A DNA stretch of 64,000 nucleotides from Chlorops oryzae (taxonomy: Eukaryota > Arthropoda > Insecta > Diptera > Chloropidae): positions 11,920,007 to 11,984,006 of the forward strand of contig CM035807.1 in assembly GCA_020466095.1 (NCBI GenBank), read 5' to 3'. Positions 53,922 to 64,000 of this stretch are shown in pieces. A program made the position numbers and the translations under genes. Numbering within the stretch: position 1 is the stretch's first letter; the number at the start of each line of letters is the position of its first letter. The notes under the pieces are model-generated. The model made no database searches. It saw only the letters and a program-made list of their open reading frames with translations, and was not told where the DNA came from.

Positions 53922-56465
53922 TTATTTATTTATTTATTTATTTATTGTAATATGAAATCGTAGAGCACAAGAGAATTATCTCTTATACAAAGCTCTACTC
54001 ACGAAGGGCGACATGTGGTATGTGTGCAACATTAAAATTTAGTTAAAGAACAAATCAAAACGAAAAAGCAAAAATAAAACATAAAATGATAAAGCTAATT
54101 TATATAGTTAATTTTCTAATCTATTAAGAAAAACAATAATTCGTTTTTTGAAGTGTTGGACGCTTTCTGCACCTCGAGCATCGGATGGTAGGGAATTCCA
54201 AAGGCGAATTGTGGGGATGAAAAATTGTCTTTCGGAAATTAAAAGTTTATGTGCGAATGGGACGATTAGCTTATTTGTTCTGGCGGAACGGGTAAACCGA
54301 ATGCGCTGATAGAGGTATTCTGCAGATTTTTTATATGCAATTTTGTAAAGGAGCTGTAGAGATTTCAGCTTTAGTAAATTGTTGAAGGATGTGTCGTATA
54401 TAAGCCCCCTAAGCTCAGAAATATGGTCTCGTCTCTTCCTCATAAAGATAAAGCGAGTTATGTTATTGAAAAGAACATTTAGTTTGCTGTTGTAGGTAAC
54501 ATCACAGTTCCAAAATATTTCGGACCCATACAAAAGCATGGGCATAATATACGTTTTGCATAGTAATAGGCGAATTTTTTGTGGTGTGACTTTTTGAACA
54601 TTCCAAAGAATACGAAGCATAGCGTACGCCTTTCCAATAGCAATTGCAATGTGATTCGTCCACGTAAGAGTTTTGTTAAATACAATGCCTAGGTTCTTAG
54701 CTGAATCGACATACTGAATGACTTCTTCGTTCAACAAAACAGGAGGAAAACATAGTGTGCTCACTTTCTTTTTGGCAATGACTAGGCACTTGGATTTAGA
54801 AGGGTTAATAGAAAGGCAGTTTTGATTTGCCCAGTTGCTTATTTGTTTGAGGTCATAGTTTATGTTAGTGACACATTGAGAGTCTGAACCCATTTTACAA
54901 TTCGAATAAAGCTGGATGTCATCGGCGTACATATGTATTTTACAAAATTTCAATTTTGAAGGTAGATCATTGATATATAAATTAAACAGATATGGACCAA
55001 GAATAGATCCCTGAGGTATACCTCATGAGAGGTTTAAGGTTGTAGATGTCTGATTACCTACGCACACATATTGAGACCTATTAATTAAGTATGCCCTTAT
55101 GAGATGTGTGGCATTAACTGAAAAATGAAAATTATGTAAGAGCTTATTTGCTAAGACAATATGATTAACTGAATCAAAAGCTTTGGTATGATCAAGTAAT
55201 GTTAGCATCGTTATATTATTTTCGTCTATCGACTGTCGTATATCTTCAACAACATCTACCAAAGCAGTGACACAGCTACGGTTTTTAGAAAAGCCAGATT
55301 GTCTGTCAGACAAAAGGGAGTACTCATCGATGAAAGTATTGATTTGTTTGAGAATAACCTTTTCAAAAACCTTAGACAAGTACGGCAATATGGATATAGG
55401 CCGATACTCTCCGGAGGCTTTAGGAATTGGTATCACTTTGGCACGTTTCCATGAATTAGGATATGTGGATCGCATTATAATGTTATTGAAGATGCACGTG
55501 ATTGTGGGCAATAATCTTGGAAGCAGGCATTTTAGAAAGATCGGGCTTATTTCATCAGGGCCCACTGCATTTGATTTTACAGATAAAAAGCTCGCGAGGA
55601 CGTCGCATTGGTCAACACAAGCAAAAGAAAACGAAGGGTGAATTTCAGATAAATTGTTTTCTGTGTGTGTTATGAGTGGACTAAAAGAAGTGTTCGGTAG
55701 GCTAGTAAAGTGTTGGTTTAGTTGGTCCAGGTCCAGATTAGTGGAGTTAGAATGGCGCTTGCTTTTTTCTTTAATACCTAGTTCCCTAATATTGGCCCAA
55801 GTTTGTCGGCTATTAATTGCGGATCTGAATTTGGCATCGTTGTACATAAATTTAGCTCTTCTTATTTCAATGAAGACCTTTTTCTTGATTTGTTTTAGCT
55901 CCATTTCTAGGGACGGTGTTTTGTACCTTTTCCACCGTCTAAAAGCGAGATAACGTTTCTTAATAAGCGCATGAAGCTCACGATTAAACCACTGTTTAGA
56001 GACTTTGTTTGGAAAGAAAGTTTTTTCCGGGACAAATTTGTCAAAAAGTGCTTTAAGATTGGACTCTAAGAATTTCACTTGATTGTTACAGCATGGCATG
56101 TAACGAATGAGGTTCCAGTCAATATAACCGATTTCAGCATCTAATGATCGGTAATCAATATTTTTAAAATCTCTATATTTTATACAGATCGGGACATTAA
56201 CGAACTGGAAATCGTAAGTCATGAATATAAGGTCATGTCTGGAAAATTGATACGCAGACAATTGATCATAAATTAGCACTTTTGAGTCCGAATCAACGAG
56301 GAACAAGTCTAATAGAGAATTGTTCGTGTTTGAAAAGTGGGTTGGAGTTGATCTATTAACCACGGAAAGCCCGAGAGCAGTTAAGTTCAAAAAATTTTTT
56401 AATAAATTTTTTTTAAGCTTGACTAGATTTTTCTGCAAGAAACCCAGAAACAAGAAAATTAACAC
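53922..56465 (-). pseudogene. 5'-truncated CR1-like non-LTR retrotransposon
   Basis: Minus strand. 56465-55023 and 54953-54108 lie in one frame, separated only by a TGA at 55023-55025 immediately before GIPQGSILGP. The first ~70 residues are the end of an APE-type endonuclease (SLLDLFLV, then FSRHDLI where SDHDLI is usual). The reverse transcriptase follows: VIPIPKASGEYRPISILPYL, DRQSGFSKNRSCVTALV, DHTKAFDSVNH, GIPQGSILGP and the catalytic MYADDIQLYS. The C-terminus RLWNSLP is typical of the CR1/L2 group. A (AATA)n tail lies at 53922-53946. The missing 5' part, the stop and the altered endonuclease motif make it dead, but the otherwise clean frame indicates a young copy. Confidence 0.9.
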
Positions 56466-57152
56466 TTATATTGACTGATGGAGTAATCGATTGAGAGTAA
56501 TATAAATTTAGAAAAAAATTAGTTTTGGCAAGCTTCAAAAGATATTGAATAATTGTTCGAGAAATGCGAAATTTTGGGCTATGTCGATGTCCGTTTTTGC
56601 CGCTGTCGCTAGGCAAAAATGGGAAAAAGGAGGGCAGCACTTCAAGCTCAGCTGCTCGGGCTTTTTTCCCGCAATGCTTGATGGGCAGCACCGGTTGCTT
56701 AGAACATTCCTTAATTCAAAAACGTCGAGCGTGTTGCGCGAACTCGTTTGTCCTTTCTTCGAGTGATCCGTTTTGCAAAACGTCGTGATTGTTCCGTGAA
56801 TCCTCTTTTCAATCAAATAGACAACAATAATTTTTGAAGCATTTGCGTCGATATTCCAGTGAAAAAGTACGCGGAATATCAGCAGCAGCAGATTAATAGC
56901 GCGTTTCCATATGGTGTTTTAAACGTGTTTAAGGAGGTTTTCGTGTTTAACAGCCCTAATCGCCATGTTTTGTACGTGTTTTGTCACACGAACGCTAACC
57001 ACGAAAACGAAGTGTTTATCTCATAAATTCGATAGCTAGGGCACCAAAATTATTTAAATTGAACCCTAAAAGTATGCACGTCAATATTAACGAAATAAGA
57101 AGTATTTGCTTGTGGAATTGGGTTCCAGCTTTTCCATGATTCGTAATATTTA
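56466..57152. other. Gene-free spacer
   Basis: No gene supported. Overlapping open frames at 56413-56816 on both strands show no domain. The retrotransposon 5' boundary lies near 56.4-56.55 kb, but no target duplication was found. Confidence 0.45.
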
Positions 57153-57367
57153 CCCTGCAGTAATGAAATGTTTTCGGTGTAAAATGGACCGGACCTGGGT
57201 GAGTCCATATGGGACCGACCTAAAAATGATATGCACCGCGACCGACCCGGGGTGAGTCTCAATTGGACTCACCCTCGTCTAGTCCAAAAATAAGCGTAGG
57301 TGGGGTGAGTTCGTATAAACTTGTACTTATTGTTATCTGTTTTAAGTCCTCAATCTGATCGTTGTGC

Positions 57368-57650
57368 TGCCATAGGCAAGTTAGCTTGATGGTTAAGACT
57401 CTCGCTTCGCAACCGAGGGGGTGGGAGTTCAAGCCCTTGCTCGTTTTAGAAAGATTTTTTTTTTTTTTCAATTACCTAAGATTTTTTTATGTTCATATTA
57501 ATGTTTTTTTTTTAACTTGAAAAAAAGGCGTTTTTTACATGTTAATTGTTTTTTAATATTTATTTTTCAAGAATTTTTTTTCTGTGAAAGTGAAAAATTC
57601 TTTAGGCACGTTTCCCAAAAACTTGAGCAACCAAACACTCAAGTCAGCGT
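57368..57650 (+). repeat. tRNA-like SINE, head plus shared body
   Basis: Head AAGTTAGCTTGATGGTTAAG...GTGGGAGTTCAAGCCC with A and B boxes. The body contains AAGTGAAAAATTCTTTAGGC, ACGTTTCCCAAAAACTTGAG and CAACCAAACACTCAAGT, which align to 63032-63092 behind a quite different head at 62811. Confidence 0.65.
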
Positions 57651-57663
57651 TTTGTTCAAAGCA

Positions 57664-57755
57664 TTAAACTTGCTTGTTTAGCGTAATGGTTAAGACACCA
57701 ATTTACCAACCCAGAGTTCTGCGGTTCGAGGCTCGGCCGAGGCGGGCAAATCAAA
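57664..57755 (+). repeat. tRNA-like SINE head
   Basis: TTTAGCGTAATGGTTAAGAC (A box) and CTGCGGTTCGAGGCTCGG (B box GGTTCGAGGC). It lies directly after the SINE at 57368, in the same orientation. Confidence 0.55.
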
Positions 57756-58073
57756 AAGGAAATTATATAATGTTGTGTAACAAAAAGGTTTAAAAAAACA
57801 AAAAAGGCAAAATAAACAAAATAAGAAAAAATTTTTTTTTCATTTTTCATATCAAAATAAATATTTAAAAAAAAACAAAAAAAACTCACCCTCATTTAAG
57901 GCCATATGGACCCACCCACAACCGACCCTAAAAGCTTTGAAAATGGACCGGTTGTTTTTCAATGACAGCGCTGTGGAAAAACGGGTGAGTTGAACGTATG
58001 AAAACGCGACCGGTTCTCACCTCTTTTGGACCGACCCGGGGTCGACCCGGGGTCGGTCCCAATTACTGCAGGG

Positions 58074-61000
58074 TAATAATACCCTTCTGAGAGTGTGTAA
58101 AAGTAGGCGTGTTTTCAAGAAATCAACAGAGTTCCAGGGTCGGAAATGTTTCAAAATATTGACATGTATATTTTCAATTTAAATAATATTGGTTGTCCTG
58201 GCGATAATCGGAGGTAAATACAACTTGTTTTTAATATTTGCGTAATATTTCGAAATTAATTAATATGTACTGATATTTTTCCAAATATACAAGCTTTTCG
58301 GCTTTTGAAAAAAAAATGTACTAATTCTAGCGCTTGAAAAGATGGCACCTCTACTTTCAATTGAAAATACACGAACAGCTGTTAAGCTTAAGCATCTTCG
58401 TGCAAGTGGAAACGGTAGTGTTTTATCGAAGTATTTAAGCTAAACTCTTCAGAGTTAAACACCATATGGAAACGCGCTGTAAGCTATCATCTCAGGAGCA
58501 GTATACGCGACTGTCCTCAGCAACAGCGACGTCAGCAACGCATCGTCTTTCAAAAGGTACGTGATTGGTTTTTTTTCTCCATTGAAACGATTTCCCATTG
58601 CCCCCATGTTTGGTCGGACGACCAATTGACCTTTGTGGCACAAACAGCCGATTAAGTGGCAAGTTTGTGATGCATTTATTTATTTTGATTTCAAAAACTT
58701 AAGCTCATTTATATTTCCCATTAAGAGGGCTCAACTTAACGTAATGAATGAGTTGCTTGCGTTTAGTCCGTTCAATTCAATTTATATGGAACTATTTATT
58801 GAAAATTAAGCTTGTTCTTAATATCGAAGGAACATAAAAGTAATGCTAAATTATGTTACGTTCAATCATGTCGAAAATAAGCATTAAATTGCAAATAGTC
58901 TTAGGAAAATCTGCAGAATTCAGATGTTAAAAGTATGTATGTATTAAAAGTTATTGTACACAACTATGTATGTATGTTTATATGTGTATGTGATGTGAAC
59001 TATGATATACGTAGATATTCTCAATTTGCATTAAGTGGCATTATTTTTTTTTTATTGTTTTTTATGCTTACGAATTTCCATTTCACCATATTCGAACATA
59101 GCACAATATGTAGTCCTAGTTTCAAACTGTTATTTGCAAGTTGTGAATATAACATTTGCAAACGGGAATCTTCTTGCATACTTTTCTGAGCTAACAAAAG
59201 CACAATCATGTTTAGTAGAAGGCAAAAAACCACAAAAAAAAAATCAGGATAATCACAAAAAGTAGATTTACACTCCAGACCTATGCCGGTAAGGATGGGA
59301 AAACAGACAGAATGAAAACACACACACTCACACGCACTTTGGCCCTGGACAATACCAATCAGGAAAATTGAGGAAAAATAGAAAAGTGACCTTAAGGAAA
59401 ATACTCGAAAGCATATACATTCGAATGTTATTGCCCTTGTTTTTGTTGTTGTTGTTGTTATTGCTATGTTGTGTTCTGTTCTGCACATTATGCCGGTCAT
59501 AACGAAATGCTTAAGGATAAACATAGGTAGGTAGGTAGGAAGTGTTGGAAGAAAATGCTTAAGCAAACAGCAGATGGAGCAATAACCAATGATAAAAAAG
59601 CTAAGACAACTTGCCTTGTCGAGTTGCTGTTGACATCGCTTCAAGCTTCAAGCTTCAAGTTCCATGGTCGGTGCGATGATTTCGTAAACGTTGGATCTTT
59701 TGCTCGATGTGCGGGGGCCAGCCAGCTAACAATCTTAAATCCCTAAGCAAGACGGTGTGACATAAGGCACGTAAGAGAGTTTCAAGCTTGAAGGTTCAAG
59801 TAGAAAAATCGGATTCAGATTTAGAGGAGAAACGCACACACACACACACACACACAAGAGGAACACACACAGGCACACATAAAGAAATTCATGCAGTTAT
59901 AGAATTATAAAGACGGACAGTCGGTGAGACGTGAAAGGAAAAAGCACAAAAGAATGGCGTTGGAGGGAATTGAGATTGAAATGGAATTTCTTCGCTGTTT
60001 CTTTTTTTTTCCTTCTTTCTTTCATTCTTTCTTTATATTTTTGAATTGAAATTTCGTATCGAGAAATGGGTGTTCGGATAAAGCATGAATATATATACAA
60101 TGGCTGACGCGCGGACATAAAGCGTTTTGTCCTTTTTGCTAAATCTTCTCGTTTGAATGTTATTATTTCGGCTCGTCTAACTATGCGGCTGTCAACGGTA
60201 TGATAGCAAATTTTGCTCTTGACGATGACACAAATCCTGAAAGAGCTAAATGCGAAAGCCAAGCGATGTTTTCAATAATCCGTATAGTCTTGCTAACAAG
60301 AAGACACTGAGAGAAGTTATTGAAATACGGCCGAGCGTATTACGCGTTCACAATTCCGAAGGATAATGATAGAATTGCAGTTGAAATGGAAAAGGATTAA
60401 GAGTATAAAATTTCAATTGATGACGCAAAGTATTTTTACTCCAGGTATATAACCTTAAGGGGGTCTTCTCATTGAAAACCCGTTTTTTAGACCCTTTTTA
60501 GAAAAATTGTTATTTGAAAACGCAAAGAATAATTGAAAACTTTTTTTATTTATTGTATTACAAAAGGTTCAAAGTAAATAAAAAAATTTTTTTGCCTCGA
60601 TACGTGGGCTGTTCAAAAAGTAATGAGACTTCAAAGTTGGTGGTGAAAAAAAAGGTGCCGTCACGGCGGCATTCTCGGGTGAACCTCATAGCTTAATTTT
60701 GTGATTTTTTTTTACAAAATGGCGGCCATTCAAAAAAAAATTTCAATTTCGGGCTTTTTTTTTGTAGTTTAGTGTAAAAAAAAAAATAGTAAAAATTTTT
60801 TTAAAATTATGGTCGAGGTTCACCCGAGAATGGTGACAATTCTGCGTCGATTCCACTTTGTTTCATGAAAATCGGTTCAGTTGAACTGGATATATCATGG
60901 CCGACAGTTCGAAAAACGTGGTTTTGAGATAAACGCGTTTAAAGTTTGAAGCAACGCAAAAATTACTCGTTTTAGCGCAGATCTTGCTCGACAAAGAAGG

Positions 61001-62420
61001 CTATATCCTCTAAACTATTTCGAATTTCAAAAAATCCTTTTAGGGGCATATTCACAACTACCCAAGCTATAAATAAATGCAAAAAAAAAAAAGACGAAAA
61101 AAAAAGTTGCTCAATGAGAAGCAACTCTTAATCCTTTTTTAAGCCAATTCGGAAAATAATAAAGAGAATTTTTATGGCGAGCAATATTTCTTATCGGAAT
61201 GCTTACATTACTTACTTATAATCATAATGTGGACGAAGTTGGGAAACACATTTTCCACGCATATGAAAGTCTATTTTCATACCTGAAGCTCCAACAAAAA
61301 AAAAAACCTTAAAATATATGTTGCTCTTTTTCCCCAGTGTACACGATAATAAAACGTATCAAAAAGCCATTCAAAGCCGACGAGCGGCATTAAAGAGTAC
61401 AATTCTACAATGCACAAAACAAAAGCCAACAAATTAGTACCTAAGAAGAAAAGAAAAAGGAAAAAAAAGGTAACATTCAAACGCCCACTTGATCATACCT
61501 GCACGCAAACAATGCGAAGGCCGCAACTGCCTGCCGAGACATTGGAGTCAAAGCGAGAACCTCTAAAGGCATTTGTAGCAATTTAGTTGAAAACACCAAC
61601 AACCGCTCTTGACTTAAGCTCCATACAATACCTTCGCCAAAGATATAATACAACGCAGTTGGCAGTACCATCGAAGGCATCCTTGTTCGCCAGCACACCA
61701 TTTGAACGCATCAGCACCACCACTACCACCACCTCCACCGCAAACGGCGACAGATGTCGTCAACCTTGCATTTAGAGCCACAAAATGACATTATCCACGT
61801 CCGAAGCTCTTCGCTTTGTGCCTCCATTCAATTTTCTTTCAATGGGCGACCATCAATGCTTGTCGCCATAATCTTCAGCGGTATGCTCCACGCTCTGAGC
61901 CAGGCGATACCTACATACAAACACACGTACACGACATACAGTGATGTATTGTGTTAGGTGTAGGCATTGGTGTGAGATGGCTTCGGTCGTGATGTTCGGT
62001 TTGATTGCGGTATCTGCTCATTTGAGATGAAGTTCTCGACTGGTTTTCGGGGTTTTCGAATGCGTCAAAGCTTCGTTGACGAAGTTACGCCAAGGTACAA
62101 CCGAATTCTAACCAAACACTTAAATCGAAAGCGATGACACTAGAAATGTCAATAACCGTTTGGCAGCAATTGTTGGGCAATCTGAAGAGACGCCAGTTAA
62201 GCTTAAGATAAAAAGAATTTTAACGATACGGATTGCCATGTCATCATAAGAAACAGTGTTTTATATGAGTTCCATTGTTCCGGCAAAGCCAGAAAGTCCC
62301 GCGAAATGGGAAATACACCGGAAAAGTATATTTAATTTTTATTTCTTTTTTGGGGAAAAATTTTTCTCAGCGTAAAATTTAAAAAAAATTCTTATATTTC
62401 TTGTTTTATTTACTATCATC
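58074..62420. other. 4.3-kb region without a recognisable gene
   Basis: AT-rich. It contains a TGTTGTTGT run (59440-59462), a GTAG run (59524-59540), a (CA)n microsatellite (59834-59856) and a TTAA-flanked MITE (60459-61127). A 60-odd-codon minus-strand frame at 61701-61500, hydrophobic and ending at a good donor (CAG|GTATGA), could be an exon, but no partner exon or family was recognised. Confidence 0.45.
60459..61127. mobile_element. TTAA-flanked inverted-repeat element
   Basis: Bounded by TTAA (60455-60458, 61128-61131). Ends GGGGGTCTTCTCATTGA and TCAATGAGAAGCAACTC are imperfect inverse repeats (11 of 11 in the inner part). An inner pair, CATTCTCGGGTGAACCTC / GAGGTTCACCCGAGAATG, is near-perfect. 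Possibly piggyBac-like, as at 24462; no coding sequence. Confidence 0.55.
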
Positions 62421-62621
62421 GGGTGGCTCTGGGATAGCGTAGGGGATGCGTGCTACGTGCTACTTGATCCCACAGTCCGAGGTTCGATTCCCAGCACAGG
62501 CGAAACGGAGTGTAATGTTCCAAGCCTAACACTGGTGTTTCAAAAAATCGCATCTAAGGGGCATACTACATAATAACACATACACTAACACAAACACAAG
62601 AACACCTCCTTGGTATCATAA

Positions 62622-63281
62622 CCCAGTAGTCCGTAGGTCGCCCCCGATATTTGTGACATGCCAAAGTGCCAGTCCTTGATGACTAGCCATTTCACCTATC
62701 ACATGAACCTGAAAGAGTAGATAGGCTTCAGCTCACATTTCCCTATTCGCTGCGTATGATTGTTTTTGCTGTTGTCTGCTTTTACGTCGCATTCTGATCA
62801 TTTGTCCGCCAAGCGTTCGATAGCTCAGTGGTTCAAACTGTGACTCGACAGCCGGGGGGTTCGGGGTTCAATCCCTGCGGGTGGCGAGATTTTTTTCTAA
62901 ATTTTTTACTTTTTTTATAAATTAGAGTTTTTTTTTTTGTTCATAGTTCAGTTATTTTGGAAGACAAACATTTTCCCCTAAATTTTTAAGGTTTTATTAT
63001 TTTTTTTAATGGTTCATTTTCAAGTAAACAATTTTTGGAGTGAAAAAATTCGTTAAATACGTTTGCCAAAAATTGAGCAACGCTAAACTCAAGTTCCTTT
63101 TCCTGCCCCTTTTCGCTAGCGAAATGACTGGTTAAAGGCGGCGCATAAAAAGACGACCTGTCCCCGGCAATGAGATCGTAATGTTAACTTCGCCAGCGTC
63201 TTGGATAGAAAAGGGACCGATCCCCGACACCCAGTGACTAGTGAAATCGCTAGTGTTGTGGTGGCTCCGCTGACTACTGGG
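62622..63281. mobile_element. Insertion inside SINE, CCCAGTAGTC ends
   Basis: 660 bp with 10-bp terminal inverted repeats CCCAGTAGTC / GACTACTGGG and AA on both sides. It contains the tRNA-like head at 62811 and its body. It may be a transposon carrying a SINE, or itself a compound SINE. Confidence 0.6.
62811..63100 (+). repeat. tRNA-like SINE, second head on the shared body
   Basis: Head TTCGATAGCTCAGTGGTTCA (canonical A box TAGCTCAGTGG) and CGGGGTTCAATCCCTGCGGG (B box). Its body GAGTGAAAAAATTCGTTAAA, ACGTTTGCCAAAAATTGAGC matches 57580-57640. The clover-leaf is incomplete, so it is not called as a tRNA gene. Confidence 0.65.
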
Positions 63282-63335
63282 AATAGGCCGATTAACGGCC
63301 TAAGTGGCAGCCACGTCTACCTACCTACTATAATC

Positions 63336-64000
63336 GGGGTATGTGTTTCATTCCTTTTTTTAGTTTTTAAAATTTAAAATTTTCAAAAAGGGCTTACTAA
63401 ATGGAGTTTTTCAAGGATATTTTAAGGACAATGTGGAATCTACAGTGGGTTTAGGTAGTACCTATCCAACAATTAACCAAACTTTATGAACCCTTTCAAG
63501 AGTACCCATATTAAAATCAGTTCAAATTACTTCCCAAACTTTTTCAACTTAAGAACTTTGCGCACAGAAGAAGCAGGGATCATCGCGGTATCAAACAAAC
63601 GCAGTTAAATAACTAAAGCCCATGAAATATAAAATAATTTATTCGAGCACATTTTGGTAGAAAAAAAATTTTTTTTTGTCTTAATTTATGGAAAATGAAT
63701 TTCCACCAGGGTTAATTGTGAACGGAAACTTTTCCGACATCAAGCAATAAGAATGTGCGAAACAAATACAAGTAAGTTAAAGTTTTCTCCGATTCAGTTA
63801 TTTGGCTGTATTCCATAAGTCTCGGAATTCGAATAAAGGATAGAAAGAAAATTATAGTATTGTGAGCTCAGCTGAAATTTGTGGCCTTTCCAATTACCGC
63901 TCATACTATTTTCTTTTTGAGGCAATCATAACTATGTCCTTTAAAAATTTATGAATTTCATTCGGAAAGGAGCAACCAACAACAATCGTCAGCCGTCGAG
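63336..64000. other. Right flank, nothing recognised
   Basis: AT-rich DNA without open frames above 60 codons, splice-coupled exons or clear repeats. Confidence 0.5.

Larger units (their letters stand above)
57153..58073. mobile_element. TA-flanked element hosting two tRNA-like heads
   Basis: Ends CCCTGCAGTAATG and CAATTACTGCAGGG, TA on both sides (57151-57152, 58074-58075). Near each end are repeats of the GGACCGACCCGGGGT type (57175-57260, 58005-58060). The middle (57368-57900) is SINE material. 921 bp, no transposase. Confidence 0.68.
62421..63335 (+). repeat. SINE copy 2, split by an insertion
   Basis: 62421-62620 matches the SINE at 36598 (head CTCTGGGATAGCGTAGGGG, GAGGTTCGATTCCCAGCAC, body GGAGTGTAATGTTCCAAGCC), and its tail GGCCGATTAACGGCCTAAGT with CTACCTACCTAC resumes at 63282-63335. 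Taking out 62622-63281 plus one AA restores the exact 14-base junction found in copy 1 (TATCAYAATRGGCC). Confidence 0.75.

Noticed and set aside
61477..61701. Minus-strand hydrophobic frame ending in a good splice donor
   Set aside because: No family recognised, no matching acceptor or second exon; kept only as a remark.
62811..62886. Candidate functional tRNA gene
   Set aside because: A and B boxes are good but no 7-bp acceptor stem or standard anticodon loop can be formed; body sequence shared with another SINE.

Overview
This is a eukaryotic window, almost certainly from a higher fly (Diptera, Schizophora; a tephritid-like fruit fly fits best). Short GT-AG introns, AATAAA signals, TATCGATA (DRE-like) promoter motifs, mini-me-like elements with a GTCT microsatellite, and proteins closest to fly orthologues all point there. 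The genus is inference. Nine host protein genes were reconstructed exon by exon, and every multi-exon model except the frameshifted SCCPDH gene closes in frame.

Layout: a THAP-domain protein (+, 1645-3078); HIBCH, mitochondrial valine catabolism (+, 4689-8566, with a 2.6 kb third coding intron full of repeats); COG2, Golgi tethering (-, 10026-14317); Trax, the catalytic partner of translin (+, 15263-16267), divergent from COG2; a saccharopine-dehydrogenase-like oxidoreductase (+, 18624-19906) carrying a 1-nt frameshift; IBA57, mitochondrial Fe-S assembly (+, 22080-23102); SAR1, the COPII GTPase (-, 26048-29832); nucleoside diphosphate kinase/awd (+, 32282-32743); and a short-chain dehydrogenase of the DHRS11/farnesol-dehydrogenase type (-, 41748-50902). 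These are unrelated housekeeping genes. COG2 and SAR1 both serve ER/Golgi traffic, and HIBCH and IBA57 are both mitochondrial, but nothing suggests co-regulation. To my knowledge most of the Drosophila orthologues lie on 3R, so this may be Muller element E.

Most of the remaining sequence is mobile-element debris, some of it very well delimited. There are four hAT-type miniature elements with exact 8-bp target-site duplications (two are opposite-orientation copies of one family), a TTA-flanked fold-back MITE, two TTAA-flanked MITEs, TA-flanked inverted-repeat elements, a three-copy CAGCCCG...CGGGCTG family, a many-copy family ending in GGCCTTTTACACTAG, mini-me-like elements (one with a ~100-bp satellite), a degenerate Tc1 transposase, a 5'-truncated CR1-like retrotransposon with one stop codon in the reverse transcriptase, and a group of tRNA-like SINE heads, several of them nested inside inverted-repeat elements. 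From about 50.9 kb to the end I see no convincing host gene.

I found no obviously new multi-gene system. The most interesting structures are the modular SINEs (different tRNA-like heads on a shared body), the nested insertions that can be resolved by alignment within the window, an HIBCH first coding exon that consists only of ATG, an in-frame 51-bp Trax intron, and a hydrophobic N-terminal extension open upstream of awd.
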